Source: Erythrobacteraceae bacterium E2-1 Yellow Sea
Lineage (GTDB): Bacteria; Pseudomonadota; Alphaproteobacteria; Sphingomonadales; Sphingomonadaceae
Assembly: GCA_014983025.1 (NCBI GenBank)
Contig: JADCLP010000002.1
Coordinates: forward strand, 124,001 to 188,000
Length of the DNA stretch: 64,000 nt
Reading direction: 5' to 3'
Part shown: positions 45,009 through 54,488 of the stretch, in pieces
How positions within the stretch are numbered: position 1 is the stretch's first letter
Layout: each line of letters opens with the position of its first letter
Translations under genes and position numbers: made by a program
The notes under the pieces: generated by a model
What the model was told of the DNA's origin: nothing
Database searches by the model: none
What the model saw: the letters and a program-made list of their open reading frames with translations, nothing else

Positions 45009-45779
45009 TTATGCAAGTGCGATCAGGCTGAGCTGCCGCCCATAGTTGGGTTCACCCAAATGTGTAGCGCGGCGATAGGAAAAATAGGCATCCGATTCGG
45101 TATAGGTATCATGAGCCAAAGTATCGATTTGTGTGACCCCGCAACCGTTAAGCCGTGCAACGCAATAGCCCGCCAGATCAAACTGCCAGTGACCCGGCTT
45201 TCCCTGCGCAAAGAAACACGCATCCTTATCCGTGAATTGCGCGCGAAAGCCATCATCCACTTCATAACTGGGCTGCGCGATAGCCGGGCCGATTGCAGCA
45301 GTAATGTTCTGCATAGATGCACCCAGCCGCACCATGGCTGCAACAGTCGCCTCCAACACACCACCAAACGCCCCCCGCCATCCGGCATGGGCAGCCCCGA
45401 TCACGCCAGCTGTTTCATCGGCAAACAGCACAGGCGCACAATCTGCAGTGACAATGCCCAGCACCAGCCCGCGCCGCGCCGTGACCAAACCATCGGCATG
45501 GGGGCGCGCATCATCACCCCATGGTTCATCCACCACCACCACATCGGGTGAATGGATTTGATGGAGCGCCACTAGCGGGGCACCGGGCAGGATAGCCTCA
45601 CTCGCGGCGCGGCGATTGGCAGCAACCACTTGCGGGTCATCACCCGCCCCCCACCCGCAATTCAGGCCGGCAATTGCGCCGGTGTTCGCCCCGCCTTTCC
45701 GTCCGAAAAAGCCATGCGGTACCGCGCCCAGCATGGCGCTGCGCAAGTGCGGTGGGGCGCTGGCAGCAGTGTCAGCCAA
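45009..45779 (-). CDS. pgeF: Laccase-domain protein PgeF (YfiH family)
   Basis: About 256 aa; the family is now seen as a peptidoglycan-editing or purine-nucleoside-processing enzyme rather than a true laccase. Motifs are VPHGFFGRKGGANTG, LVALHQIHSPDVV (His ligand), ADGLVTARRGLVLGIVTADCAPVLFAD (in pieces: ADGLVTARRG, TADCAPVLFAD), AAHAGWRGAFGG and FSYRRATHLGEPNYGRQLSLIAL. The start is uncertain: TTG 45779 overlaps the pepN stop by eight bases and gives the usual N-terminal length; ATG 45734 gives a shorter form. Confidence 0.88.
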   Translation of the reverse strand: MADTAASAPPHLRSAMLGAVPHGFFGRKGGANTGAIAGLNCGWGAGDDPQVVAANRRAASEAILPGAPLVALHQIHSPDVVVVDEPWGDDARPHADGLVTARRGLVLGIVTADCAPVLFADETAGVIGAAHAGWRGAFGGVLEATVAAMVRLGASMQNITAAIGPAIAQPSYEVDDGFRAQFTDKDACFFAQGKPGHWQFDLAGYCVARLNGCGVTQIDTLAHDTYTESDAYFSYRRATHLGEPNYGRQLSLIALA

Positions 45780-48414
45780 GACTACGCGTAACCTGTTCAA
45801 ATGTATCGCGGCTGAGCGAAGGCGCGGCGGCAATCCGTTCCAGCTCTACCCGCATCAATGCCGACCGGCCCGGCTCTATCTTGCGCCAACGCCCCAATGC
45901 CGGGACAAAGCGCGCCGCCGTCTGCGGATTGATCGGGTCCAGCGCCAGAATCAGATCGGCAATCATGCGATATCCTTCGCCATTCGCGGCATGGAATGCG
46001 CCCGGATTGCCCGCAAAGGCCATATAAAGTGAACGAACGCGATTGGGGTTCTTCAGCGTGAAATCGGGATGTTCGGCCAGTGCCTTCACATGTTCGATCG
46101 CACTTGGATGGAGAGAAAGCGCCTGCAGGGTGAACCATTTATCCACCACCAGCGCATTGCCTTGATAACGGTTATAGAAGTCGATCAGGCGCTGGGTGCG
46201 CTCCGGGCATTCCAGCCCGCACAGCACCATCAATGCGCCCTGCCGGTCAGTCATATTATCCGCCCGGTCATATTGCTGCGCCGCCAGTTTCGCGGCCTCA
46301 CTCGGCTCGCTCGCCGCCATAAAGACCAGTGCCTGCGTTTTGACCTTGCGTGCGCCGCGCGCGCCCGGCGCGTCAAAGGCGATCTGCGCCACACGATCAT
46401 AAAGAGTGTGAAATTCATCAGCCAGCTGCACGCCCAGCAGCGCCTTCAATCCTTCGCGCTCTTCATGGATTGCGCCAGGATCTGCCGCGGCGATCTGTTC
46501 CATCAGATATGTCTGGCTGGGCAAAAGCATCAGTTCGCCACGCATCGCATCATCCAGCGAATCATCAGACAGAATGGCGCGCAATGCCGTGGTGATGGCC
46601 ACTTCGCCCGCTTTGCGATCGACATCCGAAAGCCTGCCCTGCGCAGCTGCGACCAGATGCCCCACGATCAGTTCCTGCATCGCCTCGTACCGGGCGAAGG
46701 GGTCATCATCGCGTGCCGCCAGCAAAAGCAGGTCATCGCGATTCATCTGGCGGGAAATCGTGACAGGGGCGGTGAAGCCGCGATTGATGGAAAGCACGGG
46801 CAGCTTGTCGAACCCGGCGAAATCGAAGCTTTTTTCTGCCACGTCCAGAACCAGCAATTGCTCGCCCTGATGCGCGCCAGTTTCGCGATCAAGCAGCGCC
46901 ACTTTCAGCGGAATGGGCATGGGCAGCTTGTCCGTTTGGCCGGGTGTTGCAGGCACCTGTTGCTTCAGCGTCAGCGTGGCAATATCGCCATCATGCGCCA
47001 GCGACACCTCAACCTTTGGCGTGCCAGCCTGACTGTACCACAGGCGGAATTGCGTCAGATCCAGCCCCGCGCCATCCTCAATCGCCTTGATGAAATCCTC
47101 GCACGTCGCGGCTTCACCATCATGGCGGTCAAAATAAAGGTCCGTGCCTTTGCGGAAGGCGTCATCGCCCGCCCCGGAATTGGCAAGCGTCCGCATCATG
47201 CGGATCACCTCTGCGCCCTTGTTATAGACGGTGGCGGTGTAGAAATTGCTGATCTCACGGAAACTGTCCGGGCGGATCGGATGCGCCAACGGCCCTGAAT
47301 CTTCCGGGAATTGGGCCGCGCGCAGGACACGCACATCCTCTATCCGCTTGACCGCTTCGCCCTGCATATCCTGGCTGAACAGCTGGTCGCGCAACACGGT
47401 GAAACCTTCTTTCAGGGAAAGCTGGAACCAGTCGCGGCAGGTAACGCGATTACCCGACCAATTGTGAAAATATTCATGGCCGATCACGCCCTCAATCGCG
47501 TCATAATCCGCATCGGTGGCAGTATCGGGGTCTGCCAATACGAATTTGGTGTTGAAGACGTTGAGGCCCTTGTTCTCCATCGCGCCCATGTTGAAATCGC
47601 TGACGGCCACGATGTTGAACAGGTCGAGATCATATTCGCGGCCAAAGGCCTGCTCGTCCCACTCCATGCTCTTGATAAGCGATCCGACGGCGTGATCGGT
47701 GCGTGGCACATCTTCTTCGCGCACCCATACATTCAGTTCCACCTCACGCCCGCTGCGCGTTGTGAAGCTGCTGGAATTGGCGACCAGATCGCCCGCCACA
47801 AGCGCAAACAGGTAAGAAGGTTTGGGCCAGGGGTCATGCCATTCGGCCCAGTGCGTGCCGTCCGCACCTTCGCCTTCGGCTATTTTGTTGCCATTACACA
47901 GCAGCACCGGGAATTGCACTTTGGGCCCGCTCATCCGTACACTGTAGGTGCTCAATACATCGGGCCTGTCAGGGAAAAAGGTGATGCGACGAAAACCTTC
48001 CGCTTCACATTGGGTGCATAGCATTCCGTTGGAGGCATAAAGACCCATCAGCTGCGTATTGGCTGCCGGATCAATCTGGGTGGTGATTTCCACTTCATGC
48101 GCGCCCTGGTTGAGGGGCAGCATCAGATCGGCACCATCCATCGACCAGTCATTGACCACTTCACCATCAACCTTGACGGAAAGGGGTGTAATCCCATCGC
48201 CATTCAGGCGGATTGTGTCAGATGCCTTGGCCTTCGCATTGGGGGCAACCGTCAATCGTGAAGTGACCAGTGTGGCATCGATGCTGAGTTCGAAATCGAG
48301 CGAAATTTCTAGCACCAGCCAGGGAAAGGCCTGGTAATCCTTGCGCCAGATCACTGGCGGTTCATGCGGAGTAGGGGCGGCATCAGCCATTTCAGGGTTG
48401 CGTGCAATATCCAT
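45772..48414 (-). CDS. pepN: Aminopeptidase N
   Basis: About 880-aa M1 metallopeptidase that trims N-terminal residues from peptides. Zinc motif HEYFHNWSGNRVTCRDWFQLSLKEG (in pieces: HEYFHNW and the second Glu in LSLKEGFTV), substrate-anchoring GAMENKGLNVFNTK and the catalytic tyrosine region FYTATVYNKGAEVIRMM. The long C-terminal helical domain is complete. Start choice is uncertain: ATG 48414, ATG 48420 and ATG 48390 all lack a strong Shine-Dalgarno sequence. It is divergent from an SDR gene and overlaps pgeF at its end. Confidence 0.94.
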   Translation of the reverse strand: MDIARNPEMADAAPTPHEPPVIWRKDYQAFPWLVLEISLDFELSIDATLVTSRLTVAPNAKAKASDTIRLNGDGITPLSVKVDGEVVNDWSMDGADLMLPLNQGAHEVEITTQIDPAANTQLMGLYASNGMLCTQCEAEGFRRITFFPDRPDVLSTYSVRMSGPKVQFPVLLCNGNKIAEGEGADGTHWAEWHDPWPKPSYLFALVAGDLVANSSSFTTRSGREVELNVWVREEDVPRTDHAVGSLIKSMEWDEQAFGREYDLDLFNIVAVSDFNMGAMENKGLNVFNTKFVLADPDTATDADYDAIEGVIGHEYFHNWSGNRVTCRDWFQLSLKEGFTVLRDQLFSQDMQGEAVKRIEDVRVLRAAQFPEDSGPLAHPIRPDSFREISNFYTATVYNKGAEVIRMMRTLANSGAGDDAFRKGTDLYFDRHDGEAATCEDFIKAIEDGAGLDLTQFRLWYSQAGTPKVEVSLAHDGDIATLTLKQQVPATPGQTDKLPMPIPLKVALLDRETGAHQGEQLLVLDVAEKSFDFAGFDKLPVLSINRGFTAPVTISRQMNRDDLLLLAARDDDPFARYEAMQELIVGHLVAAAQGRLSDVDRKAGEVAITTALRAILSDDSLDDAMRGELMLLPSQTYLMEQIAAADPGAIHEEREGLKALLGVQLADEFHTLYDRVAQIAFDAPGARGARKVKTQALVFMAASEPSEAAKLAAQQYDRADNMTDRQGALMVLCGLECPERTQRLIDFYNRYQGNALVVDKWFTLQALSLHPSAIEHVKALAEHPDFTLKNPNRVRSLYMAFAGNPGAFHAANGEGYRMIADLILALDPINPQTAARFVPALGRWRKIEPGRSALMRVELERIAAAPSLSRDTFEQVTRSLG

Positions 48415-48466
48415 GCACATTGAAATAGGTTGCTTTGCGCCCCTGTCCAACGCTTAGAAGGGTCAT

Positions 48467-49243
48467 ATGGGCCAAATAGTGATTTTCGGACTGGGATATA
48501 CGGCGAGCCGTATCGCGAATGCGTTGATGAAACGCGGTTGGCATGTGCGCGCCACGGGCAGCGCAGGCGACCTGGATTTTGCTGATGAGACAGGTGTTCG
48601 TGCGGCATTGAAGGGTGCGAGCCATGTGCTTTCCAGCGTACCGCCATCAGACGGCAGTGACCCGGTTCTGGATGCTTATGCAGATGATCTGAGCGGAAAA
48701 TGGCTCGCCTACCTGTCCTCTACAGGGGTCTACGGGGACACAAAGGGTGCCTGGGTCGATGAAAGCGCACCAACGGGCTCTGGCAGGCGCAACGCAAGGG
48801 CCGAATGCGATGCGCGCTGGCTGGAATTGTGTGCGCGCAATTTTCGCCTGCCGGGAATTTACGGGCCGGGTCGCAGCGCGCTGGACCGGGTGCGCGAAGG
48901 AAAGGCACACAGGATTGACCTGGCGGGGCAAGTGTTCAGCCGGGTGCATGTGGATGATATTGTGTCAGGCGTGGTCGCCGCGATTGATCGCAATGCTCCA
49001 GCCGGTGCCTATAATCTGGCTGACGATCTGCCCTGCAGCCAGAACCAGGTGATCGAACATGCCTGCCAACTGACTGGTACCGCTTTGCCCCCATTACAGA
49101 CAGTGGAAGAAGCCAATCTTTCCCCCATGGCACGGGGGTTCTATGCTGAAAATCGCAGGGTCGCGAATGGCAAGGCCAAACGTGTTCTGGGCTGGCGGCC
49201 GATCTATCCAACCTATCGCGCGGGACTGGCAAGCCTGATCTGA
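48467..49243 (+). CDS. SDR-family NAD(P)-dependent epimerase/dehydratase-like protein (YeeZ-like)
   Basis: 258 aa, extended SDR fold. Nucleotide-binding IVIFGLGYTASRIANALMKRG (residues 4-24; GxGxxxS form), YLSSTGVYGDTKGAWVDESAP with SSTGVYG in place of the usual active-site tyrosine context, RLPGIYGPGRSALDRV and VHVDDIVSGVVAAI. The YeeZ-like subgroup has no settled substrate. It is divergent from pepN and convergent with the EamA transporter, one base apart. Confidence 0.85.
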   Translation: MGQIVIFGLGYTASRIANALMKRGWHVRATGSAGDLDFADETGVRAALKGASHVLSSVPPSDGSDPVLDAYADDLSGKWLAYLSSTGVYGDTKGAWVDESAPTGSGRRNARAECDARWLELCARNFRLPGIYGPGRSALDRVREGKAHRIDLAGQVFSRVHVDDIVSGVVAAIDRNAPAGAYNLADDLPCSQNQVIEHACQLTGTALPPLQTVEEANLSPMARGFYAENRRVANGKAKRVLGWRPIYPTYRAGLASLI

Positions 49244-49244
49244 T

Positions 49245-50207
49245 TCAGGGCAATTCAGCTTCGTGCCGCAGCGCTGCCGATTCAGCAACCTTCACCGCTT
49301 TGGTCCGCCGCGCACGCAGTGCCAGTACCATGCCCAGCACCGCCAACGCCATGCCCAGCGCAGCCATTGGCGTCCAGCGATATCCTTCAAACAGCGTTGA
49401 CAGCATCATCGCCACCCCGACGGTAACGATGCCATTATAGGCTGTGCGACCCGCGCCAATCTGCCGCACCAGATTGTAATGCAATGGGAAAGTGATGATC
49501 GAACCGACCAGCGCCAGATAAAAAATACCACCCCAGTACAGTGGGCTATCGGGGACAGGCGGCAGGCCTGCAAAGATCAGTGCAATCACCAGATTGAGTG
49601 CATTGCCATAAAGCATGGCCCAGGCGAGCAGAGTTACCATCGCAATCTTGCGCCCCACTTCATTGGCCTGCACCACATTGGCGATGGCCGCAGCCAGGAT
49701 ACCCCCCACCGCCAGTAAAATCCCGATCAGGACATTATCGCCCAATGTGGCTGTGCGCGTTTCCTGCCATAACAACAGGGCGACACCAGCCATGGCCACA
49801 GCACTGCCCGCCATAAAGGTGGGGGTGAGTTTATCGCCCAGAAATACTCGCCCGAAAATGGCATTGGGGACCATCATCATGGCAAACATCACCGCAACAA
49901 TGCCCGATGTCAGATAAAGTTCGGCGTAATAGACGAACAGGAAATTAGCGGAAAACTGGGCCGCACCAACGCTTAATGCCAGTATATGTGCCCGCGCACC
50001 CATTTTCAGCTGGTTGCGCATTATCACCGCCAGCAGGAACATGGCCGGTGTTGCCAGAAGGAAGCGGTAAAAAACCGACCAGACAGCCGGAACATCACCG
50101 ATCTGCCCGGTGATAACAAACCAGGTCGATCCCCAGATAGTGCCGGTCACAAGGAATGGGATGATTACAGCTGCGCGCAGCAGGCTGGGTTCAGAATCCT
50201 CTCTCAC
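49245..50207 (-). CDS. EamA/DMT-family transporter
   Basis: 320 aa, ten membrane helices in two EamA repeats: FLVTGTIWGSTWFVITGQIGDVPAVWSVFYRFLLA at the start (as FLVTGTIWGSTWFVITGQ) and NVVQANEVGRKIAMVTLLAWAML in the second. It is a probable exporter or importer of small metabolites such as amino acids or nucleosides; substrate not visible. GTG start at 50207. It ends 12 bases after the threonine aldolase gene starts its own frame boundary and runs in the same direction, so it may export an amino-acid-type product of that enzyme. Confidence 0.85.
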   Translation of the reverse strand: MREDSEPSLLRAAVIIPFLVTGTIWGSTWFVITGQIGDVPAVWSVFYRFLLATPAMFLLAVIMRNQLKMGARAHILALSVGAAQFSANFLFVYYAELYLTSGIVAVMFAMMMVPNAIFGRVFLGDKLTPTFMAGSAVAMAGVALLLWQETRTATLGDNVLIGILLAVGGILAAAIANVVQANEVGRKIAMVTLLAWAMLYGNALNLVIALIFAGLPPVPDSPLYWGGIFYLALVGSIITFPLHYNLVRQIGAGRTAYNGIVTVGVAMMLSTLFEGYRWTPMAALGMALAVLGMVLALRARRTKAVKVAESAALRHEAELP

Positions 50208-50219
50208 CGCCGAACCCTG

Positions 50220-51227
50220 CTAAAGCGCCGCAATCGCGCGGGCCAGCGCCACGGCATCATCTGCACGCGTATTCCACGCAGTGACAAAACGCGCCGCATC
50301 GCCACCCCAATCGTAAAAATCGAAGCCGCGCGCGCGCAAAATATCACGGTCTGCTGCGGATAGGCGAACAAACAATTCGTTCGCCTCAACCGGATACATC
50401 AACCGCCCATCACACGCCCCGGCAATCTCTGCCGCTGCCGTATTGGCTGCACGCGCATTCTCCAGCCACAGATCGCCATCCAGCATGGCCAGGATCTGTG
50501 CGGCGAGATAGCGCCCCTTGCACTGCAGATGGCCCGCGCGCTTGCGGCGATATTTCACCAGATCAGCCTGCTGGGGATCAAACAGCACCAGCGCCTCCGC
50601 CCCCATGCCGCCATTCTTGATAAAGCCGAAGCTTAATGTGTCGCACGGCCCCACTGCATCTCTTGGCGCGCAATCCAGCCCTGCCACCGCATTGGCAAAA
50701 CGCGCACCATCCATATGCAGGCCCAACCCGCGCGCCTGCGCATAATCGCCCAGCGCAGCCAGCTCTGCAGGCGAATAGGTGCAGCCATATTCACTCGCCT
50801 GCGTGATAGAGATCGCATGCGGTTGCACCTGATGCACATCATTGCGGATCGGGTCTGCCACCGCCGCAATATCCGCAGGGGTCAACTTGGCCGCCGCGCC
50901 ATCAGCCAGAATCAGCTTGGCCCCATGGAGGAAGAAACCGGGGGCGCCGCCTTCATCCACCTCAATATGCGCCTCGCGGTGACAGATCACCCCGCCATGC
51001 GGCTGGCACAATGTTGCCAGCGCCAGGCAATTGGCGGCTGTGCCACTCGCTACCCAGACAGCCGCGCAATCGCGCCCAAACAGTTCAGAAAAACGCTCAT
51101 CCAGCGCCTGAGACAACTTATCGCCATCATAGGGGGAAGCTGTCTCGTCGGCTGCGCGCATCGCTTCCCACACTTTGGGGTGCACAGGGGCGGCATTATC
51201 GCTCATAAAGGGGATGCGCGTTGTCAT
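50220..51227 (-). CDS. Threonine aldolase family protein (low-specificity L-threonine aldolase-like)
   Basis: 335-aa PLP enzyme that splits threonine or allo-threonine to glycine and acetaldehyde. N-terminal FMSDNAAPVHPKVWEAM, VWVASGTAANCLALATLCQPHGGVICH (as VWVASGTAANCLAL), cofactor-binding HMDGARFANAVAGLD and the PLP-lysine in LSFGFIKNGGMGAEALVLF. It belongs to the SFGFIKNG branch, which differs from E. coli LtaE (SKG). The ATG at 51227 gives the family N-terminus; the long frame upstream is antisense to the GNAT gene and is ignored. Confidence 0.9.
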   Translation of the reverse strand: MTTRIPFMSDNAAPVHPKVWEAMRAADETASPYDGDKLSQALDERFSELFGRDCAAVWVASGTAANCLALATLCQPHGGVICHREAHIEVDEGGAPGFFLHGAKLILADGAAAKLTPADIAAVADPIRNDVHQVQPHAISITQASEYGCTYSPAELAALGDYAQARGLGLHMDGARFANAVAGLDCAPRDAVGPCDTLSFGFIKNGGMGAEALVLFDPQQADLVKYRRKRAGHLQCKGRYLAAQILAMLDGDLWLENARAANTAAAEIAGACDGRLMYPVEANELFVRLSAADRDILRARGFDFYDWGGDAARFVTAWNTRADDAVALARAIAAL

Positions 51228-51276
51228 TGGGGCAGGACTTAACGCCCTGCGCGCTATTCGCAAGAAGGAGCTTGCA

Positions 51277-51588
51277 ATGACACTGACCGGCCTGACCATT
51301 ACCCACCATGTGCAGGGGCAAGGCGGCAAATATATCGCCCATCTGGAAGGGGAGCATGCAACCGGGTTTCTAGAATGGGAACCTGTCGATAATGCACGCG
51401 GAGATGACATCCGCGTCGCCACGCATACAGTGGTGCCGCGGGCGATCGGCAATCGCGGGGTGGCGGCAGCATTGGTGAAGCGGCTGGTCAATGATGCGCG
51501 CCAGCAAGGCTTCACCATCGTACCGCAATGTTCCTATGTCGACGCGCTGTTTGACCGCAACCCTGATTGGTCAGACCTGCGCGCCTGA
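51277..51588 (+). CDS. Small GNAT-type N-acetyltransferase (YjdJ-like)
   Basis: 103 aa. The single-domain minimal GNAT: YIAHLEGEHATGFLEWEPVDN, then HTVVPRAIGNRGVAAALVKRLVNDARQQGFTIVPQCSYVDALF (in pieces: HTVVPRAIGNRGVAAALVKR, IVPQCSYVDALF). The acetyl-CoA loop is RAIGNRGVA and CSYV is the usual end motif. Acetyl acceptor unknown. AAGGAG lies seven bases before ATG 51277. Its last 18 bases overlap the convergent PH-domain gene. Confidence 0.9.
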   Translation: MTLTGLTITHHVQGQGGKYIAHLEGEHATGFLEWEPVDNARGDDIRVATHTVVPRAIGNRGVAAALVKRLVNDARQQGFTIVPQCSYVDALFDRNPDWSDLRA

Positions 51589-53106
51589 CACTGCGGCATT
51601 GATCTGCGAAAAATCACTTGCGCTGATGCTGTCCAGCACGGCCGCACGCAAGGCCCGCGCATGCCGGATCGGCACACCGTGCATGGTAAAACTGCCCCCC
51701 GCCAGCCCCAGATTGACGGTCGCATAACCACGGTGCTGCGCGATGGGCCCTTGTGCAATCTCAACCGAATGCAGTTTGACGCGAGAAGCGATCTGCGTTT
51801 CGGGCGAGAGAAGCCCGTGCACCGAAATAACCTGCCGCGCATCCAGTGCATGACGGCGAAATCGCCAGGAATAATAATTGGCCACCGCCGCCAGAATTGC
51901 CAGTGAAAGCGGGATAATGACAAAGGGCAGCGGTGCAAATATCGCCACTGGCACCGTCGCAAACAAGGAAATTGCACTTTCCAGCAGGATCGAATCGGTC
52001 CGGTAGTTTTTACTGGCCCTGTGCCAGCTTGCATCTGGCGCGGGCATGGCAAAGCCTGCCTCTGCCATGATCGGCGCAATCTCTGCCATCTTCGCAAAAG
52101 GCGCGACGACGTGGTTGGATGATCCGGCATCCTGAGCCAGGCTGACGAAATTGAGGCCATGCCAGCCAAAACGATAACGCAGCAATCCCGTGCCGATTTT
52201 CACCGCCTGCACGCGATGGGTGGGCATCACCACATCGGTCCGCGTCAAAAGCCCGCGCCGACGGCGAAAACCGCGGGCGGTCTTTTCCAGCAAGAAACCC
52301 CAATCGCGCAGGAAAGTGCGCACCAGCCCGGTGGCAAAGCCCAAAGCGACAAGGGCGATCACGCCCAGCATCGCGCCCACAAACTGCGCCTGCTGCCCCA
52401 GCCCGGCAATGCTTTCACCCTGCTCAGCCAATTCATCACGCCAGAAATCCAGATCCCAGATGTCAAAGGGCAGCAGGAAATCGAATTGCTGGGTCAAACC
52501 GCCAACAACAGCCACCGCTGCCAGCGAAAACTGGAACAGGCTGAAGATAATAAGCCGGTTCATATCCATCGCGAACAGCAGCTTTGCGGGTGGGTCAGCA
52601 GCTGCAATGACTTCTTCACTAGCCTGTTTTTCAGCATCGGGCGCAGCTTCTTCCTCGCGCCGTTCGCGCACCAGTTCACGCAGCGCCTCGCCCTCTGTCT
52701 CTGTCAGATAGGACAGCTTCAAATCCTCGCCACCGCCAGATCCGGTTTCGAACTTGACCTCCACCAGTCCAAACAGGCGCGGCACCAGCGCCTGTTCCAG
52801 GCTGACATCCTGTATCCGTTCATAGGGGACAGATCGTGCGGCACGGCTCAAAATGCCCTGTTCAACGCGGATATCCTCTGTCCCCACGCGATAGGTGAAT
52901 CTGGTCCAGGCCAGATAATTGCTCACCGCCGCAATGGCTGCGATCAACAGACCCACACCTAGCGCCAGGAATATGCCATAGCCTTCATCCCGCATCGCAA
53001 AGAGGATGGCGACCATCGGGAACACCGCATTGCGCATGGCCATGATCGCGCGCACGGCAAAACTGCGGGGATCGGTGCGACGTGGATCTCCCTCGGTTGC
53101 GCTCAT
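51571..53106 (-). CDS. PH-domain membrane protein (YdbT-like)
   Basis: About 511 aa, inner membrane, with three bacterial PH (bPH2/DUF304) domains between helices. The repeated unit is TYRVGTEDIRVEQGILSRAARSVPYERIQDVSLEQ (as TEDIRVEQGILSRAARSVPY), then LLTRTDVVMPTHRVQAVKIG and VHGLLSPETQIASRVKLHSVEI. Such pairs of small and large PH proteins are known from B. subtilis YdbS-YdbT, linked to resistance to antimicrobial peptides. ATG 53106 is preferred to TTG 53112. It follows the small partner at 53109-53603 in the same operon. Confidence 0.85.
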   Translation of the reverse strand: MSATEGDPRRTDPRSFAVRAIMAMRNAVFPMVAILFAMRDEGYGIFLALGVGLLIAAIAAVSNYLAWTRFTYRVGTEDIRVEQGILSRAARSVPYERIQDVSLEQALVPRLFGLVEVKFETGSGGGEDLKLSYLTETEGEALRELVRERREEEAAPDAEKQASEEVIAAADPPAKLLFAMDMNRLIIFSLFQFSLAAVAVVGGLTQQFDFLLPFDIWDLDFWRDELAEQGESIAGLGQQAQFVGAMLGVIALVALGFATGLVRTFLRDWGFLLEKTARGFRRRRGLLTRTDVVMPTHRVQAVKIGTGLLRYRFGWHGLNFVSLAQDAGSSNHVVAPFAKMAEIAPIMAEAGFAMPAPDASWHRASKNYRTDSILLESAISLFATVPVAIFAPLPFVIIPLSLAILAAVANYYSWRFRRHALDARQVISVHGLLSPETQIASRVKLHSVEIAQGPIAQHRGYATVNLGLAGGSFTMHGVPIRHARALRAAVLDSISASDFSQINAAVSGAQV

Positions 53107-53108
53107 GC

Positions 53109-53603
53109 TCAAACGGACTCGCGCTTGATATGCTGGCGAATGTCTTCACGCATCTGCCGCGCCAGATCCTCGCCCAGCCCCGGTAGATTGACAGAGGCAT
53201 TGTGCATGCCCGCTGTGTACAGGGTGAGTGTGGCAATGCCATAGAACCGCTCTATCGGCCCCTGGTTGACGTCAATATGCTGCACACGGCTGAACGGCAC
53301 CACTGTATCGCGCCGCATCCAGATGCCGCGCACCACCCGCAACCGGTCTACGCTGATGGCATAGCCACGCGCCAGATGGCGGCGCAAAGGCAGGCGCAGG
53401 ATCACCAGCACCACCAGCAATGCCACAGGCGCCATGATGAAGGCAGGTGGAAGAATGGCGGAACTTTCCAGAATCAGGGCTGCGATCAGAATGGGCAGCG
53501 ATGCCATTATGGTTTTAATCCGCAGTACCTTGATGTGATTTGGATGCAGCTGGGTCAGCGCGTCATCATCAGAAATGGCGGGTATATCAGGGTTTTCTTG
53601 CAT
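53109..53603 (-). CDS. PH-domain membrane protein (YdbS-like)
   Basis: 164 aa. Two membrane helices (MASLPILIAALILES, FIMAPVALLVVLVILRL) followed by one bPH2 domain: AISVDRLRVVRGIWMRRDTVVPFSRVQHIDVNQGPIERFYGIATLTLYTAG (as RLRVVRGIWMRRDTVVPFSR and HIDVNQGPIERFYGIATL). It forms the small half of a YdbS-YdbT-type pair with the next gene, three bases apart. Role unknown, possibly membrane-stress related. Confidence 0.86.
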   Translation of the reverse strand: MQENPDIPAISDDDALTQLHPNHIKVLRIKTIMASLPILIAALILESSAILPPAFIMAPVALLVVLVILRLPLRRHLARGYAISVDRLRVVRGIWMRRDTVVPFSRVQHIDVNQGPIERFYGIATLTLYTAGMHNASVNLPGLGEDLARQMREDIRQHIKRESV

Positions 53604-53704
53604 GCCGTCTTATGCCTGCAACACACATTGTCCGTCAATGATAAGCTGGCTTTCCAATGGTGCCCGCTATAGCCTGATGCAGTCAATCTTTTGGGGGCCG
53701 ATTC

Positions 53705-54229
53705 ATTACTATCACGCCGAAAATCCTGGGCGCCATTCTGGCCGGCGGGCAATCGCGCCGCTTTGGCAGTGACAAGGCGCAGGCACTGTTTGATGGGCAA
53801 CGCTTGATTGACCATGTCGCTCGGGTGTTGGGGGCACAAAGTGATGCACTGGTTGTGCTGGGGCGGGATGAACCGGGCTTTACCTGCCTGCCAGACAGGC
53901 CAGAGCCACAAATGGGGCCACTGGGCGGGCTGTGCGCCGCCCTCCATCATGCTCAGGGAAATGGTTTTGATGCCGTACTGACTGCGCCCTGCGATGTGCC
54001 GAACCTACCCGGTGACCTGCGCGGCATGCTTGAGGGCGAAACTGCCGCAATTGTCCAGAGCCAGCCTGTGGTGGGGTATTGGCCCGCATCGCTGGCCGGA
54101 CCGCTGGAGGAATATCTGCTGCGCGGCGAACGGCGCATCTATAATTTCGCGGAGCAGGCAGGCGCGCGACTGGTACGATTTGACCCGCCGCTGATGAATA
54201 TCAACGAAGTGGGTGATTTGCCGGGATGA
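53705..54229 (+). CDS. mobA: Molybdenum cofactor guanylyltransferase, with ATT as apparent start codon
   Basis: About 174 aa; adds GMP to molybdopterin to form the guanine-dinucleotide cofactor. Motifs are LGAILAGGQSRRFGSDKA, then PQMGPLGGLCAAL and LTAPCDVPNLP. The frame is open only from 53678, and between there and the motif no ATG, GTG or TTG occurs. ATT at 53705 lies exactly where the family starts, giving I/M-TITPKILGAILAGGQ, with GGGGG seven bases upstream. One base change would make it ATG. A TTG at 53804 would remove the GTP-binding motif. Confidence 0.82.
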   Translation: MTITPKILGAILAGGQSRRFGSDKAQALFDGQRLIDHVARVLGAQSDALVVLGRDEPGFTCLPDRPEPQMGPLGGLCAALHHAQGNGFDAVLTAPCDVPNLPGDLRGMLEGETAAIVQSQPVVGYWPASLAGPLEEYLLRGERRIYNFAEQAGARLVRFDPPLMNINEVGDLPG

Positions 54230-54263
54230 CAATGGCTTGATGGTGCCCTGTACCTGACAAGAA

Positions 54264-54338
54264 TGGTGCTGCTGGGGAGGATTGAACTCCCGACCTCACC
54301 CTTACCAAGGGTGCGCTCTACCACTGAGCTACAGCAGC
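54264..54338 (-). tRNA. tRNA-Thr (anticodon GGU)
   Basis: On the minus strand GCTGCTGTAGCTCAGTGGTA opens the gene. Acceptor stem GCTGCTG/CAGCAGC, anticodon stem CACCC/GGGTG with loop TTGGTAA (anticodon GGT), T-loop GTTCAATC. Discriminator A and encoded CCA (54266-54264). 72 bases without the CCA; reads ACC and ACU. Confidence 0.96.
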
Positions 54339-54488
54339 GCCTGTTTCGACGCCCTTTTTGCAGGGGCGGTCAAGGTGGCGCGCCTATTGTCGCGCTGACG
54401 CATAATGTCAAGCCAAGCTTGAGGGATTCTGTACTCGCTGTCGCTTCGCTACTTGAGCGAAAGGCCCAATATCGCCAAGGCATTTCAG

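Noticed and set aside
46069..47298. Plus-strand open frame of 409 codons across pepN
   Set aside because: Antisense shadow of pepN.
53575..53772. Open frame with ATG 53677 just ahead of mobA
   Set aside because: It is in a different frame from mobA and ends within it. It matters only if the GGGGG run holds a sequencing error.
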